Assembly (NCBI GenBank): GCA_938083445.1
Contig: CALKCP010000003.1
Coordinates: forward strand, 186,001 to 250,000
Direction of reading: 5' to 3'
DNA: 64,000 nt
DNA from: an uncultured Ulvibacter sp.
Lineage (GTDB): Bacteria; Bacteroidota; Bacteroidia; Flavobacteriales; Flavobacteriaceae
The translations under genes were made by a program, and so were the position numbers. The notes beneath the pieces are model-generated. The model made no database searches, was not told the origin of the DNA, and saw only the letters and a program-made list of their open reading frames with translations. Positions 16,494-25,470 of this stretch are shown piece after piece (position 1 is the stretch's first letter; every line of letters starts with the position of its first letter).

Positions 16494-17984
16494 CTATACC
16501 TTACTCGTTATACTTTTAAGGAATACAAAACCAAACCCGATAAAGAGCATGAAGTGGAATGGGAATAATCCGAAGTCCCCTCCTTGATCACCAACCACAA
16601 AGGCACTGTACATTCCGAAGGCGAAATAAAGCATTAAGACTCCTTCGAGAATAACATTTGGAGAAATATTTTTTGCAATGTATTTATTGTCTTTCCAATT
16701 GTTTTTTTGTTCGCTAACATTGAATTTAGGAGTTCTAACAAAATCACTTTTTTTGCCAATATGCCCTTCAAGTACGGCGATTGAATTGTGCAGAGCAAAG
16801 CCCATTGCAATTGTGAAAAAGGTAAAAAACATCCCAGTAAATTTAATGAACATTTTAAATCCACCACCATAGGTTATCTTATACATGAACCAGTAGCAGA
16901 TAAAAAAGATGATGGTGCTTAGCACGAAGAAACTCATCACATAGAAGTACATTTTTAAATGTGCGTATTCATTTTTTATATACAGCATTGGAATACTCAA
17001 AACAGCAACAATGAAAATATTTAAAAACATCGTGCTGTTCAGTAAATGGAGCAAACTATGTATTTTTGTTTTAATCGGAATTGTTTTATTAGACATCACC
17101 CGCCTGGCCATTTTCTGAAAATTTTCGGCCCCACCCTTATTCCATCGAAACTGTTGTGAGCGGGCTGCACTAATTACAATTGGTAGTTCAGCAGGAGTTT
17201 CTACTTCTTCCAAATACTTGAACTTCCAATTTTTTAATTGAGCCCTATAGCTTAAATCTAAATCTTCGGTGAGGGTGTCTCCTTCCCAATTCCCTGCATC
17301 CAAGATACATTCACGGCGCCATACACCAGCCGTTCCATTAAAATTAATAAAATGGCCCTTGCTGTTTCTTCCAACTTGTTCTAGGGTAAAGTGGGCGTCT
17401 AATGCAAAAGCTTGTACTTTGGTTAAAATGGAATACTCCCTATTTAAATGGCCCCATCGCGTTTGAACAACACCTATTTTTGGGTCTTTAAAATATGGGA
17501 TCGTTTGCTTAAGCCAGTTTTTCTTTGGAAGGAAATCTGCATCAAAAATGACAATGAACTCCCCTTTGGCAGTTTTTAATCCCTCTTTAAGAGCCCCTGC
17601 TTTAAAACCGCTTCTATACTTTCTAGTGATATGTTGGATATCTAGCCCCGTTTTTTTTAGTGCTGCGATCTGAGCCTTAGTTGAAGCGAATGACTCATCG
17701 GTAGAGTCGTCTAAAACCTGAATTTCGAGTTTGCTCTGCGGATAATCAAGTGCTGCAATATTACTCAGCAAACGCTCCATAACATAAAGCTCGTTATAGA
17801 CCGGAAGTTGTATCGTTACAATAGGAATTTCGTTTGGGTTCGAGAAATCGAAGGTGTCACTTTTGTCAATTAGTTTTTGAGCACTTAGGTAATTGAAAAG
17901 CAAGTTTAGCTGCGCCAAAGCATACATAAAAATAAGTATCAAGGCTACCGAATAAACAACAATGATAATCCATTCCAATATCAT
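16494..17984 (-). CDS. Membrane processive-type GT2 glycosyltransferase
   Basis: A 496-aa family 2 glycosyltransferase of the cellulose synthase/ceramide glucosyltransferase-like group. It has one N-terminal membrane helix, a cytosolic GT-A domain (TIQLPVYNE, then VLDDSTDES, FDADFLPKK as the DxD, TEDLDLSYR and QQFRWNKGG), and about four to five C-terminal helices. The D, D, D, QxxRW pattern is complete. It probably makes a glycolipid or short polysaccharide at the inner membrane. Its start overlaps the stop of the upstream GT2 gene by four bases (ATGA), so the two are translationally coupled. Confidence 0.88.
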   Translation of the reverse strand: MILEWIIIVVYSVALILIFMYALAQLNLLFNYLSAQKLIDKSDTFDFSNPNEIPIVTIQLPVYNELYVMERLLSNIAALDYPQSKLEIQVLDDSTDESFASTKAQIAALKKTGLDIQHITRKYRSGFKAGALKEGLKTAKGEFIVIFDADFLPKKNWLKQTIPYFKDPKIGVVQTRWGHLNREYSILTKVQAFALDAHFTLEQVGRNSKGHFINFNGTAGVWRRECILDAGNWEGDTLTEDLDLSYRAQLKNWKFKYLEEVETPAELPIVISAARSQQFRWNKGGAENFQKMARRVMSNKTIPIKTKIHSLLHLLNSTMFLNIFIVAVLSIPMLYIKNEYAHLKMYFYVMSFFVLSTIIFFICYWFMYKITYGGGFKMFIKFTGMFFTFFTIAMGFALHNSIAVLEGHIGKKSDFVRTPKFNVSEQKNNWKDNKYIAKNISPNVILEGVLMLYFAFGMYSAFVVGDQGGDFGLFPFHFMLFIGFGFVFLKSITSKV

Positions 17985-18673
17985 CTTTTCAAGCTATATT
18001 TAAAGATCCAACTTAAGATTTTAACACCTGCAAAGATAGCACCTTTTACCGTGCCTGAAACTTTTGAAACACCTATTCGATTTCGATACTTCACGGGAAC
18101 CTCTGTATATTTATATTTTCGTTTAAGCACCTTTAACTGCATCTCAACCGTCCATCCATAGGTCTTGTCTTCCATCTGTAAATCGAGCAGTTTTTTATAT
18201 TTGATGGCGCGAAATGGCCCTAAGTCGGTAAATGTTGAATGAAAAAAGGCCTTCATTAAAAAAGTTGCCAGCCAATTTCCAAATTCCTGTGGTAGGGTCA
18301 TCGACCCATGGTCTCTTAATTCTTTCGCTCTTGCTCCGACGACAAAGTCAAAATCTTTTTCTACTATCGGGGCTACTATTTTTGAAAGTTCTTCGGGATA
18401 ATCGCTATAGTCGCCATCTAAAAAAACGACAATATCTGGTTTTTCTGAAAAGGTTTCAAGGTGTTTTATTCCCATTAAACAGGCGTTGCCATAGCCTTTG
18501 TTTTTTTCTAAAAGCACGATGGCTCCAGCTCTTTTTGCTACTTCTGAGGTCGCATCTGTGGAGTTATTATTGACCACAATTATATCTGAAACCAAGGCGG
18601 GAATAGCAGCAATCACTTGTGCAATTGAACCTGCTTCGTTGTAGGCCGGAATGATGACTTTAATATTGGTCAT
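17981..18673 (-). CDS. GT2 glycosyltransferase, dolichyl/polyprenyl-phosphate sugar synthase-like
   Basis: A 230-aa soluble GT-A enzyme (VIIPAYNEAGSI, VVNNNSTDAT, FLDGDYSDYPEE as the DxD). It resembles the catalytic domain of polyprenyl-phosphate mannose/glucose synthases and lacks C-terminal membrane helices. It may load a sugar onto a polyprenyl phosphate that GT-C enzymes such as the 12689 product use. It overlaps the next GT2 gene by four bases. A long inverted repeat separates it from the upstream FeS protein gene. Confidence 0.85.
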   Translation of the reverse strand: MTNIKVIIPAYNEAGSIAQVIAAIPALVSDIIVVNNNSTDATSEVAKRAGAIVLLEKNKGYGNACLMGIKHLETFSEKPDIVVFLDGDYSDYPEELSKIVAPIVEKDFDFVVGARAKELRDHGSMTLPQEFGNWLATFLMKAFFHSTFTDLGPFRAIKYKKLLDLQMEDKTYGWTVEMQLKVLKRKYKYTEVPVKYRNRIGVSKVSGTVKGAIFAGVKILSWIFKYSLKR

Positions 18674-18700
18674 TTTGAATTGGGCGGTTTGTTGTCTTTT

Positions 18701-18731
18701 TTAAAGGATGTATCACCTGTCCATCCTTTAA
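18701..18731 (-). repeat. Intercistronic inverted repeat
   Basis: A perfect 10-bp inverted repeat (18701-18710 with 18722-18731, 11-base loop) lies in the gap between the FeS protein gene and the GT2 gene. On the transcribed strand it is followed by A rather than T residues, so it is not a canonical terminator in that direction. It may be an RNA-processing or stability hairpin. Confidence 0.45.
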
Positions 18732-18754
18732 TTTTTTGTTCATTTTTAAAACAA

Positions 18755-20347
18755 TTACTTTTTATTCACTAAGTCCATTAAGTCGACATCGTTACCTAAG
18801 AGGATTTGATTGCTATCAATACGACCATTCATGGAGGCGTTTTCTAACTTTAGCACACCACGAGGGCATACTGCAGAGCACACACCGCAACCAACACAGC
18901 TCGAGCGAACAATGTTTTCGCCTTTTTGCGCATAGGCTCTAACATCAATTCCCATTTCACAGTATGTAGAACAATTACCACAAGAAATACATTGCCCTCC
19001 GTTGGTCGTAATTCTAAACTTCGAAAACAAACGTTGTTGCATACCGAGTATGGCAGCCATAGGGCAACCCATTCGACACCAAACACGGCTTCCAAAAATT
19101 GGATAGAAACCAGTTCCTATAACACCAGAAAAAACAGAGCCAATTAAAAAGCCGTAAAAAGACCTTAATTTTCCAGCTTCAAAGAGAAAAAGCTCATTCC
19201 CCGAAAAATAATGCGTGGCAATGAGACCTAAAATAATCACCAGGTACCCGATTGCACCATATCTCGCATCCTTAGCCAACTCCTCTTTTTTGAAGTACCA
19301 GATTACAGCAAATAATACACCAAGAAATACAGCAACTCCGATAAGAAAAACGTCTTTAGTTAGCCAGTACTTCGTGGCGTCATAACCAAGATATGTTGCT
19401 ATTACAGCGGTTGTAGTCACTACAGAAAAAACCAATACTGAATGCACCACCCAGCGTTCTATTTTCCATGCCGACATGCTTTTGTCTGAAAGCTGTCGAA
19501 AAGAGTCTCCTGCGGTTTCTGCAAGCCCTCCACAACCGCACACCCAAGAACAATACCAACGCTTACCATATTTGTAGGTCAAGATCGGAGATACGACAAA
19601 AATGGAAAGAATACCAAAAAGTAAAAAAACGAGGCCTATGGTCTCCGCATTTATAAATTGATCGATGCGCCATTGATCAAAAGCATAATAATTTAAAGGC
19701 CACATATTCTTCAAATCATTGTATGGCAGTGAAAAATCATCCGAATTTAGCCGTGCCATAAGCTCAGGAATTATAAATGCAAAAGCAGTCTGAAAGAACA
19801 TGACACTTAGGGTTCGAAGTTGTTCATAACGGTTGCCCTTATACTTCCGAATGAATTTAACGCCAAAGGCTAGAATTGCCACCGTATATAAAGTGCCATA
19901 AACAAACCATTGACTCGCCGCATTCCCGCTTAGAACCCTGCTTAAAGGATCAAATAGCGCTATAACACCTGTATTTGCTGCCCCGTCGATTCCGAGGCCT
20001 AATAGTTCTGCGAAAAAATATAAAACAATATAAAAACCAGTTAAGGCGATACCAGCAATCCAAGCGAGGTACCCGCGACTCGATATTGATTTGAACCAAA
20101 CGCCGTCATTCTTGATGCCCGCCAGTTTATTTTTATAACTACCGTGGGCAAAAAGAACAATTCCGCCACCTAATGCAGTGAGTGCGATCGTAAGCCAAAC
20201 TTCTTTATGAGGCATGCTCACATTAAACCCAGCAAGAACAATAATAAATAAACCAAGCATCCCAAAGGCAGTTCCAATTTTTTGAAGGGCATTGATATTC
20301 TTAGGTACGTCGCCTGTAAGAGACATGTTTTTTTCTATGGTGCTCAT
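18755..20347 (-). CDS. NosR/NapH-like membrane 4Fe-4S ferredoxin protein
   Basis: A 530-aa inner-membrane electron-transfer protein with about ten hydrophobic segments. Cys266, Cys270 and Cys272 lie in WYCSWVCGCGG; Cys424 and Cys428 lie in VWCRMGCPM. These are the paired CxxxCP-like motifs of the NapH/NosR/RdxA membrane family. Two classical 4Fe-4S sites follow: Cys453/456/459/463 and Cys484/487/490/494. The protein probably carries electrons across or along the membrane to or from its FAD partner. It overlaps the upstream FAD oxidoreductase gene by four bases. No nitrate or nitrous-oxide reductase genes are nearby, so those roles are not supported. Confidence 0.88.
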   Translation of the reverse strand: MSTIEKNMSLTGDVPKNINALQKIGTAFGMLGLFIIVLAGFNVSMPHKEVWLTIALTALGGGIVLFAHGSYKNKLAGIKNDGVWFKSISSRGYLAWIAGIALTGFYIVLYFFAELLGLGIDGAANTGVIALFDPLSRVLSGNAASQWFVYGTLYTVAILAFGVKFIRKYKGNRYEQLRTLSVMFFQTAFAFIIPELMARLNSDDFSLPYNDLKNMWPLNYYAFDQWRIDQFINAETIGLVFLLFGILSIFVVSPILTYKYGKRWYCSWVCGCGGLAETAGDSFRQLSDKSMSAWKIERWVVHSVLVFSVVTTTAVIATYLGYDATKYWLTKDVFLIGVAVFLGVLFAVIWYFKKEELAKDARYGAIGYLVIILGLIATHYFSGNELFLFEAGKLRSFYGFLIGSVFSGVIGTGFYPIFGSRVWCRMGCPMAAILGMQQRLFSKFRITTNGGQCISCGNCSTYCEMGIDVRAYAQKGENIVRSSCVGCGVCSAVCPRGVLKLENASMNGRIDSNQILLGNDVDLMDLVNKK

Positions 20348-21657
20348 TGTTGCTTCTTATATTCTAGACTGATTTTATTAGTGAATGCCCGAAGAACCTG
20401 ACCTTCGAATCTTTTATAAAATTCTGGATCAAAGTTAGCTTCAGAAAGGTTGCCCATTACATAATTGATGTCTCTTTTTTCTGAAAGCCATCTATCAAAC
20501 ACCTCATGTTTCATTCTTAGACCGAAAGTATTTATTCCTAAAAAGAGCTGTGATTCTTTATGAAAGGCCACAGTGATACATTTGGTGTCATCATCATGTT
20601 TCCAATGAAAATGTTCTTCATATTCTTTCTTATTGGCAAATACCCAACCATAGGTTTGGTATTCTATATCAAAGAATTTTGCACTGTTAAACCAATGTCC
20701 AGGCTTATACTCCAAACGATTTTCGCAAATTGTTTGAGCAACAGTCTCGCCCATCATCCTTCCTGTATACCAGACGGCTTCAATGGGTCGGCGATTGCCG
20801 ATTGGTTCCAGTTGCTCTGCACAATCGCCAATAGCATATATAGCGTCTACACTGGTTTCTAAAAACCTGTTTACTTTTATGCCGCGACCCAAATCAATGC
20901 CACTTTCTTTTAAGAAATCGATATTCGGAGAAACACCAGCAGTAAGCCCTACTAAATCGCAGGCTATTTCTTCTCCGGTTTCTTGTATCACAACGGCTCT
21001 CACTTTTCCGTTTTCGTCTGAAAGTATTTCTTTGAGATTCGCGCCCAACCTTAAATCAATATGGTGGTTTTTAATGTGTCGACTAAGCATCTTGCTTTCA
21101 CCTTCAGGCAATACGCCATTCCAAAAGTGCTCTTCACGCACCAAAAAAGTAACGGGAATATTACGGGTGCAAAGCATTTCAGCAAGTTCAATTCCAATTA
21201 AGCCTCCTCCAACAATTACCGCTCTCCTGCAGACCTTATTACTAGGCGCAAAGATTTCTAACGAATCTAAATCTTGTTTTGAGTATAGCCCTTGAACACC
21301 TTGGAGATCTTGTCCTGGCCATCCAAATTTATTTGGTTTTGAGCCTGCTGCGATAATTAGTTTGTCATAGTGCATTTTATCACCATCTGAAAAATGCAGT
21401 TCTTTCTGATTTGGCACAACGGTTTTTACAAAACCTTGTTTCAGTTCAATGCGATTTTTCTTCCAGAAATAATCTTCATAGGGCTTGGTGTGCTCGTATT
21501 TCATATGCCCCATATAGACATACATTAGCGCTGTTCTCGAGAAAAAATGTTCTGTTTCTGAGGATATAATCGTAATTTTTTTATCGGAAAGCTTTCGAAT
21601 ATGGCGGGCTGCAGTAACTCCTGAAATGCCATTTCCAATAATAACAATGTGCTCCAT
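20344..21657 (-). CDS. FAD-dependent pyridine-nucleotide-disulfide-type oxidoreductase
   Basis: A 437-aa flavoprotein resembling ferredoxin/rubredoxin reductases and NirB N-domains. It has an FAD Rossmann motif at the start (IVIIGNGISGVTAA), an NAD(P) site in the middle (AVIVGGGLIGIELAE) and the second FAD contact YAIGDCAE. ATG 21657 places the Rossmann strand at the N-terminus, so the ten-residue upstream extension is dropped. It overlaps the FeS membrane protein gene by an ATGA, strongly suggesting that the two form an electron-transfer pair (NAD(P)H, FAD, then 4Fe-4S). The final acceptor is unknown. Confidence 0.88.
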   Translation of the reverse strand: MEHIVIIGNGISGVTAARHIRKLSDKKITIISSETEHFFSRTALMYVYMGHMKYEHTKPYEDYFWKKNRIELKQGFVKTVVPNQKELHFSDGDKMHYDKLIIAAGSKPNKFGWPGQDLQGVQGLYSKQDLDSLEIFAPSNKVCRRAVIVGGGLIGIELAEMLCTRNIPVTFLVREEHFWNGVLPEGESKMLSRHIKNHHIDLRLGANLKEILSDENGKVRAVVIQETGEEIACDLVGLTAGVSPNIDFLKESGIDLGRGIKVNRFLETSVDAIYAIGDCAEQLEPIGNRRPIEAVWYTGRMMGETVAQTICENRLEYKPGHWFNSAKFFDIEYQTYGWVFANKKEYEEHFHWKHDDDTKCITVAFHKESQLFLGINTFGLRMKHEVFDRWLSEKRDINYVMGNLSEANFDPEFYKRFEGQVLRAFTNKISLEYKKQQ

Positions 21658-21884
21658 AAATTTTGTTCGTTGACGGTTCTGTCGCATTTAAAGTTACTAA
21701 CATTACATGAAAAGGGCGGTATTATTCTCTTGAAGATTGAATTAATAATTTTTAAACGAGATTCAAACGATGCTAAGAGCTAATTTTTAGGCGGAGCGCC
21801 CTAATTGAAAAGAAGGTTTGCAAGTAAGAAGTTCGAGACAGATTAATTTTTATTGTACTTTTCCCCATTCATTTTTATCCGTCT

Positions 21885-22898
21885 ATGAATCATCTGAAAC
21901 TTCTATTGCTGATTTTTTATTTTTTTAGCAGTTGTAGTAATCTACCTCATAACAGTCCAAAAATAAATGGGGTAAGTTTTGTCGCATCTCGTGATAAAGC
22001 AGTTCAACAGCACATTGATCCAGTATTAAGCATGCATGCAAACCATGCTGCCGTTATGCCATTCGGTTTTATAAAGTCATTGGACCATCCCGAAATAATG
22101 TATAACACCAATCGGCAGTGGTTTGGTGAGACAAATGATGGGGCAAGGCAGTACATTAAGAAGTTGCAGGAAAATACTATTGAAGTAATGCTAAAACCTC
22201 AAATTTGGATTTGGCAAGGTGAGTATACGGGAAAATTGAAGATGAAATCTGAAGAGGATTGGAAAATACTTGAAGACTCGTATCGTGTTTTTATACTTGA
22301 TTTTGCCAAAATAGCTCAGGAAACAAATACAGCAATGCTTTGTATAGGGACCGAATTGGAGGAATTTGTAAACCACCGTCCTGCTTATTGGGATGCTCTT
22401 ATTAAAGAAATTAAGGACATCTATGATGGAAAGTTGACCTATGCAGCCAATTGGGATGAATACAAACGAGTTCCTTTCTGGAAGGAGTTAGATTTTATTG
22501 GGGTGGATGCGTATTTCCCTATTTCGGAAAGTAAGACACCAACGATAGAAGAGGCTAAAATGGGGTGGCAAAGATGGAAACTAGAGCTCAAAGAATTGTC
22601 GCAAAGGCACAAAAAGCAAATAGTATTTACCGAATTTGGTTATCGAAGCGTCGACTTTGCCGGCAGAGAACCTTGGGATAGCAATCACGAATGGAAAGGT
22701 GTTAATTTGGATGCTCAGACGATATTAACAAAGGCCTTGTTTGAGGAGCATTGGAATGAAGAATGGTTTGCTGGCGGGTTTGTTTGGAAATGGTTCATTG
22801 ATCATTCGAAGGTAGGAGGTACAGAAGACAATCAGTTTACACCTCAAAACAAACCTGTTGAAGCTGTTATTAAAGACGTTTTTAGTTTAAAAAAATAG
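21885..22898 (+). CDS. GH113-like glycoside hydrolase, lipoprotein
   Basis: A 337-aa TIM-barrel protein with a lipoprotein signal (lipobox FSSC near residue 18). The sequence resembles glycoside hydrolase family 113 (beta-mannanase group). Candidate catalytic glutamates are in CIGTELEEF near residue 155 and VFTEFGYRS near residue 248, and the barrel end has GGFVWKWF. It is expected to be anchored in the periplasm or outer membrane, trimming beta-linked sugars. It is a single gene opposite in strand to its neighbours, between the glycosyltransferase and arsenosugar clusters. A weak -7-like sequence (TACTTTTC) lies at 21856. Confidence 0.8.
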   Translation: MNHLKLLLLIFYFFSSCSNLPHNSPKINGVSFVASRDKAVQQHIDPVLSMHANHAAVMPFGFIKSLDHPEIMYNTNRQWFGETNDGARQYIKKLQENTIEVMLKPQIWIWQGEYTGKLKMKSEEDWKILEDSYRVFILDFAKIAQETNTAMLCIGTELEEFVNHRPAYWDALIKEIKDIYDGKLTYAANWDEYKRVPFWKELDFIGVDAYFPISESKTPTIEEAKMGWQRWKLELKELSQRHKKQIVFTEFGYRSVDFAGREPWDSNHEWKGVNLDAQTILTKALFEEHWNEEWFAGGFVWKWFIDHSKVGGTEDNQFTPQNKPVEAVIKDVFSLKK

Positions 22899-22931
22899 CG
22901 CAGTCAACAATTGCACATAAAATAAAACTAT

Positions 22932-23633
22932 TTAAACAATGTGTTTGTTATAATATTGGTGAAGTGTATCTGCCGAAGCGCCAAAACTATTTTTTAAATG
23001 AATCACAGCAAAATGATACTGTAGTTTCCAGGCACCAATGTGATCATATTTTCTCGCTGAGGTCAAAACATAATCTGCAATGACAGTAAACCCGAATTTT
23101 TTATAAAGCCGGTTAATAAATTCACAGTCTTCATAAATAACATACTGCTCATCGTAACCGTTCATTTGCTCGAATAATTTTCTACTAACAAATAAAGACT
23201 GATCACCGCCTCGAAAGAGCTTTAGATTAAACCGCGTAAACCATTGTGAAAATTTTAAAAGCGGATGAGTGGTGTCAAATTTCATTCGAAAGCAGCCTGC
23301 GGTGTTCCCATTCTTATATTCTGAAATGATCAAGTCATCAAACCCATTTGGCGGAAATGAATCTGCATGTAGAAAATATAATATACTTGCAGTTGCACTA
23401 CATCCACCTATATTCATTTGCTTGGCTCTTCCTTTTTCTGAAGCCATTAATCGAATGTTTAAAGGAGAACTTTTGGCATATAAATCAATGGTTTTACAGG
23501 TTTCATCTTCACTTCCGCCGTCCACTACAATGATTTCTGAAATGTTTTTTAGAGTACTGTTTTTATAAATATGATCGAACAAAGACACAATCGTAACGGC
23601 TTCATTAATAACTGGAATTACAATGCTTATCAT
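22932..23633 (-). CDS. TIGR04283 family glycosyltransferase of the arsenosugar cluster
   Basis: A 233-aa GT-A family 2 enzyme (SIVIPVINEAVTI, IIVVDGGSEDET, FLHADSFPP in place of DxD, and GYDEQYVIYEDCEF). It matches the rSAM/selenodomain-associated transferase 2 family as I know it (TIGR04283), which travels with ArsS-type radical SAM proteins. Last gene of the eight-gene operon, 27 bases after the DUF547 gene. The likely role, by inference, is joining an activated arsenoribose to an acceptor such as glycerol or a lipid head group. Confidence 0.85.
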   Translation of the reverse strand: MISIVIPVINEAVTIVSLFDHIYKNSTLKNISEIIVVDGGSEDETCKTIDLYAKSSPLNIRLMASEKGRAKQMNIGGCSATASILYFLHADSFPPNGFDDLIISEYKNGNTAGCFRMKFDTTHPLLKFSQWFTRFNLKLFRGGDQSLFVSRKLFEQMNGYDEQYVIYEDCEFINRLYKKFGFTVIADYVLTSARKYDHIGAWKLQYHFAVIHLKNSFGASADTLHQYYNKHIV

Positions 23634-23660
23634 AGGGGTTTCGGGTGGCTATGGTTCTTC

Positions 23661-24476
23661 TTATTCGTTCAGAGTCCAATCGTATTTTTTAAACTTCTTT
23701 TTTGCCTTTGGGTCAATCTGAACCTTCGAATAGTTGTTTAAAAATTCAAATAGAGTCCCGTTTTTCTTAAAATCTTTAGCAAACCAAGAAAATATTTCAG
23801 AGATTTCAACAGTCGTTTTAGAAATAGTATTGCGCTGTGAGTCATTAATAAATCGAATTGCGAGGGTGTTTAATTGCGCATCTACTTTGGAAGCGACAAA
23901 GGCTTCATTCAATAATGGAGGGCAGGAAAAGGAGGCACAATTAATTCCAAAATGAATGCGAGGTTCATTCATTTTACGGAGTATTTGATGTTCAATTTCA
24001 TTTAAGTCATACCATGTTTCCCCCAATTTCCATAAGCGTTGACTCCAAGGTTTGTCCAAATCTTTTATGCTCTTAATCGGATAGTTTTTAACGATCAGAT
24101 CAATGGTCATCGCATTATATGCGTTCATCCAATAGGCAAGTTTGTCTTCTATTGTCCATGTTTCAGTCGGTAAGGACTCGCCCAACAAAGCGATGTAATC
24201 TTCAAGAAGTTTCTTGTTTTCAACAAAGCCTTTGTAGTTTACAATTCCAGTTTCAGAAACATGAGCAACTAGCAATGCATTGAAGGCTTCGTGATTGAAA
24301 GCCTCTTTAGATTGGTGGGAAAGCGCATGCATTTCTTTGGCTTTTACCAGCTCCGCAACCTGAGTTAATGTTGATTCCTTAGACTTATGAAATATCGTGA
24401 TATTGGCTGTGTTATTAAGGCTAGCGAAAGCTATGATACCTACACTTATAAATAATACGATTGAATTTCTGTACAT
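23661..24476 (-). CDS. DUF547 domain protein, exported
   Basis: A 271-aa protein with an N-terminal hydrophobic signal or anchor (residues ~3-25) and a DUF547 domain from about residue 70. Recognisable pieces are FNALLVAHV, DKLAYWMNAYNAMTIDLIV and HFGINCASFSCPPL. The last holds the two Cys of the family, thought to have a papain-like or thiol-based fold. Biochemical function is unproven. ATG 24476 is chosen because the open frame upstream overlaps arsM out of frame. Within the operon it sits between arsM and the TIGR04283 gene and may handle a periplasmic step or metal/thiol chemistry. Confidence 0.82.
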   Translation of the reverse strand: MYRNSIVLFISVGIIAFASLNNTANITIFHKSKESTLTQVAELVKAKEMHALSHQSKEAFNHEAFNALLVAHVSETGIVNYKGFVENKKLLEDYIALLGESLPTETWTIEDKLAYWMNAYNAMTIDLIVKNYPIKSIKDLDKPWSQRLWKLGETWYDLNEIEHQILRKMNEPRIHFGINCASFSCPPLLNEAFVASKVDAQLNTLAIRFINDSQRNTISKTTVEISEIFSWFAKDFKKNGTLFEFLNNYSKVQIDPKAKKKFKKYDWTLNE

Positions 24477-24498
24477 CTTTGTCTTATTTTCTATCCGA

Positions 24499-25467
24499 TT
24501 AGCAGCAACCGCCACCGTCGTAGTGAAAGGTAGATTCGCTAAGATAGATGTCGTTTCTCTCAAGTTGGTTTAAGGCCGCGGCAGTCTTGTCACAAATGGC
24601 AATTGGTTGGTTTTTTAATAGAATATGACCGGCCTTGTCATCGAAGTAATCTTCATCACCATAGTAAATTGCTGCCTTACCGGTAAATATGCAAGGTCCA
24701 TCTGCTGGCATGGGGTCTTTTATGGCGGCAACTTCTATAGATTCAATATAGATTAATTCATTGGTAGGGTAATTTTTTGGGTCGAGAATGCGATATGGCT
24801 TTCGCGCTCTAATTTCAATCGTCCCAAAACCGCAATCCGTTAGCGCCTTTACATATTCAGCTATTGGAATGCTTCCACTCAAACATAGGGCACGGAGTCT
24901 GTCATCGTTTCGCAGGGCTTCATTCATGGGCTGTTCGCAGGTGGGGTCACTCATAACGAGCCTCCCGTGAGGCTTCAATACACGGTACATTTCCTGTATT
25001 GCTTTCTTGAGATCTTCAGCTTTAAAAATATTGAACAAACAGTTCTGAGCTGCTACATCAATTGAATTGTCATCCACTGGCAAATTCATGGCATCGCCTT
25101 TTTTAAGATCAACGTACTCACTTTTGAACCAGGGGTTTGAAACTTCAGCTTCCTTGAAGTTTTTTCGGGAAGCATCTAACATTTCATCAACTACATCGAT
25201 GCCTACGACGCCATTCTTTTGCCGATTAAAATAAGAGAATTGAAGTAATTCCATACCTCCGCCAACGCCTACATATAAGGTTTTTGGGTTATTTGTGAGA
25301 TCACGAGCATGTACGGTACTACCGCAACCATAGTTCATTTCCTGCATAATCATCGGAATCTTCAAACCGGGTAATTCCCAAATAGGATTGGTAGTGCAAC
25401 AAAGCCCAACATCTGGCAAAAGCGCAGCTTCTTTATAAAGGTCGTGGGTGGCGTCTAGGTAACTCAT
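24499..25467 (-). CDS. arsM: Arsenite S-adenosylmethionine methyltransferase (arsenosugar type)
   Basis: A 322-aa methyltransferase that adds methyl groups from SAM to As(III). The SAM loop is LYVGVGGGMELL at residues 64-75. Cys48 (NYGCGS), Cys143 (QNCLFNIF) and Cys195 (LCLSGS) align by context with the three As-binding cysteines of eukaryotic algal ArsM (Cys72, 174, 224). Extra cysteines include Cys23-Cys24 and a C-terminal GGGCC tail. It lies three bases after the purine nucleoside phosphorylase gene in the arsenosugar operon. The product needed by ArsS would be dimethylarsenite. Length and the C-terminal extension fit the arsenosugar-associated subgroup. Confidence 0.9.
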   Translation of the reverse strand: MSYLDATHDLYKEAALLPDVGLCCTTNPIWELPGLKIPMIMQEMNYGCGSTVHARDLTNNPKTLYVGVGGGMELLQFSYFNRQKNGVVGIDVVDEMLDASRKNFKEAEVSNPWFKSEYVDLKKGDAMNLPVDDNSIDVAAQNCLFNIFKAEDLKKAIQEMYRVLKPHGRLVMSDPTCEQPMNEALRNDDRLRALCLSGSIPIAEYVKALTDCGFGTIEIRARKPYRILDPKNYPTNELIYIESIEVAAIKDPMPADGPCIFTGKAAIYYGDEDYFDDKAGHILLKNQPIAICDKTAAALNQLERNDIYLSESTFHYDGGGCC

Positions 25468-25470
25468 AGC

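Noticed and set aside
18755-20347. Nitrous oxide or nitrate respiration (NosR/NapH) role
   Set aside because: Only the membrane ferredoxin family is shared; no nosZ, napA or related genes are present in the window.
20783-21295. 170-codon plus-strand open frame
   Set aside because: Antisense to the FAD oxidoreductase, whose motifs are intact throughout; low-complexity translation.
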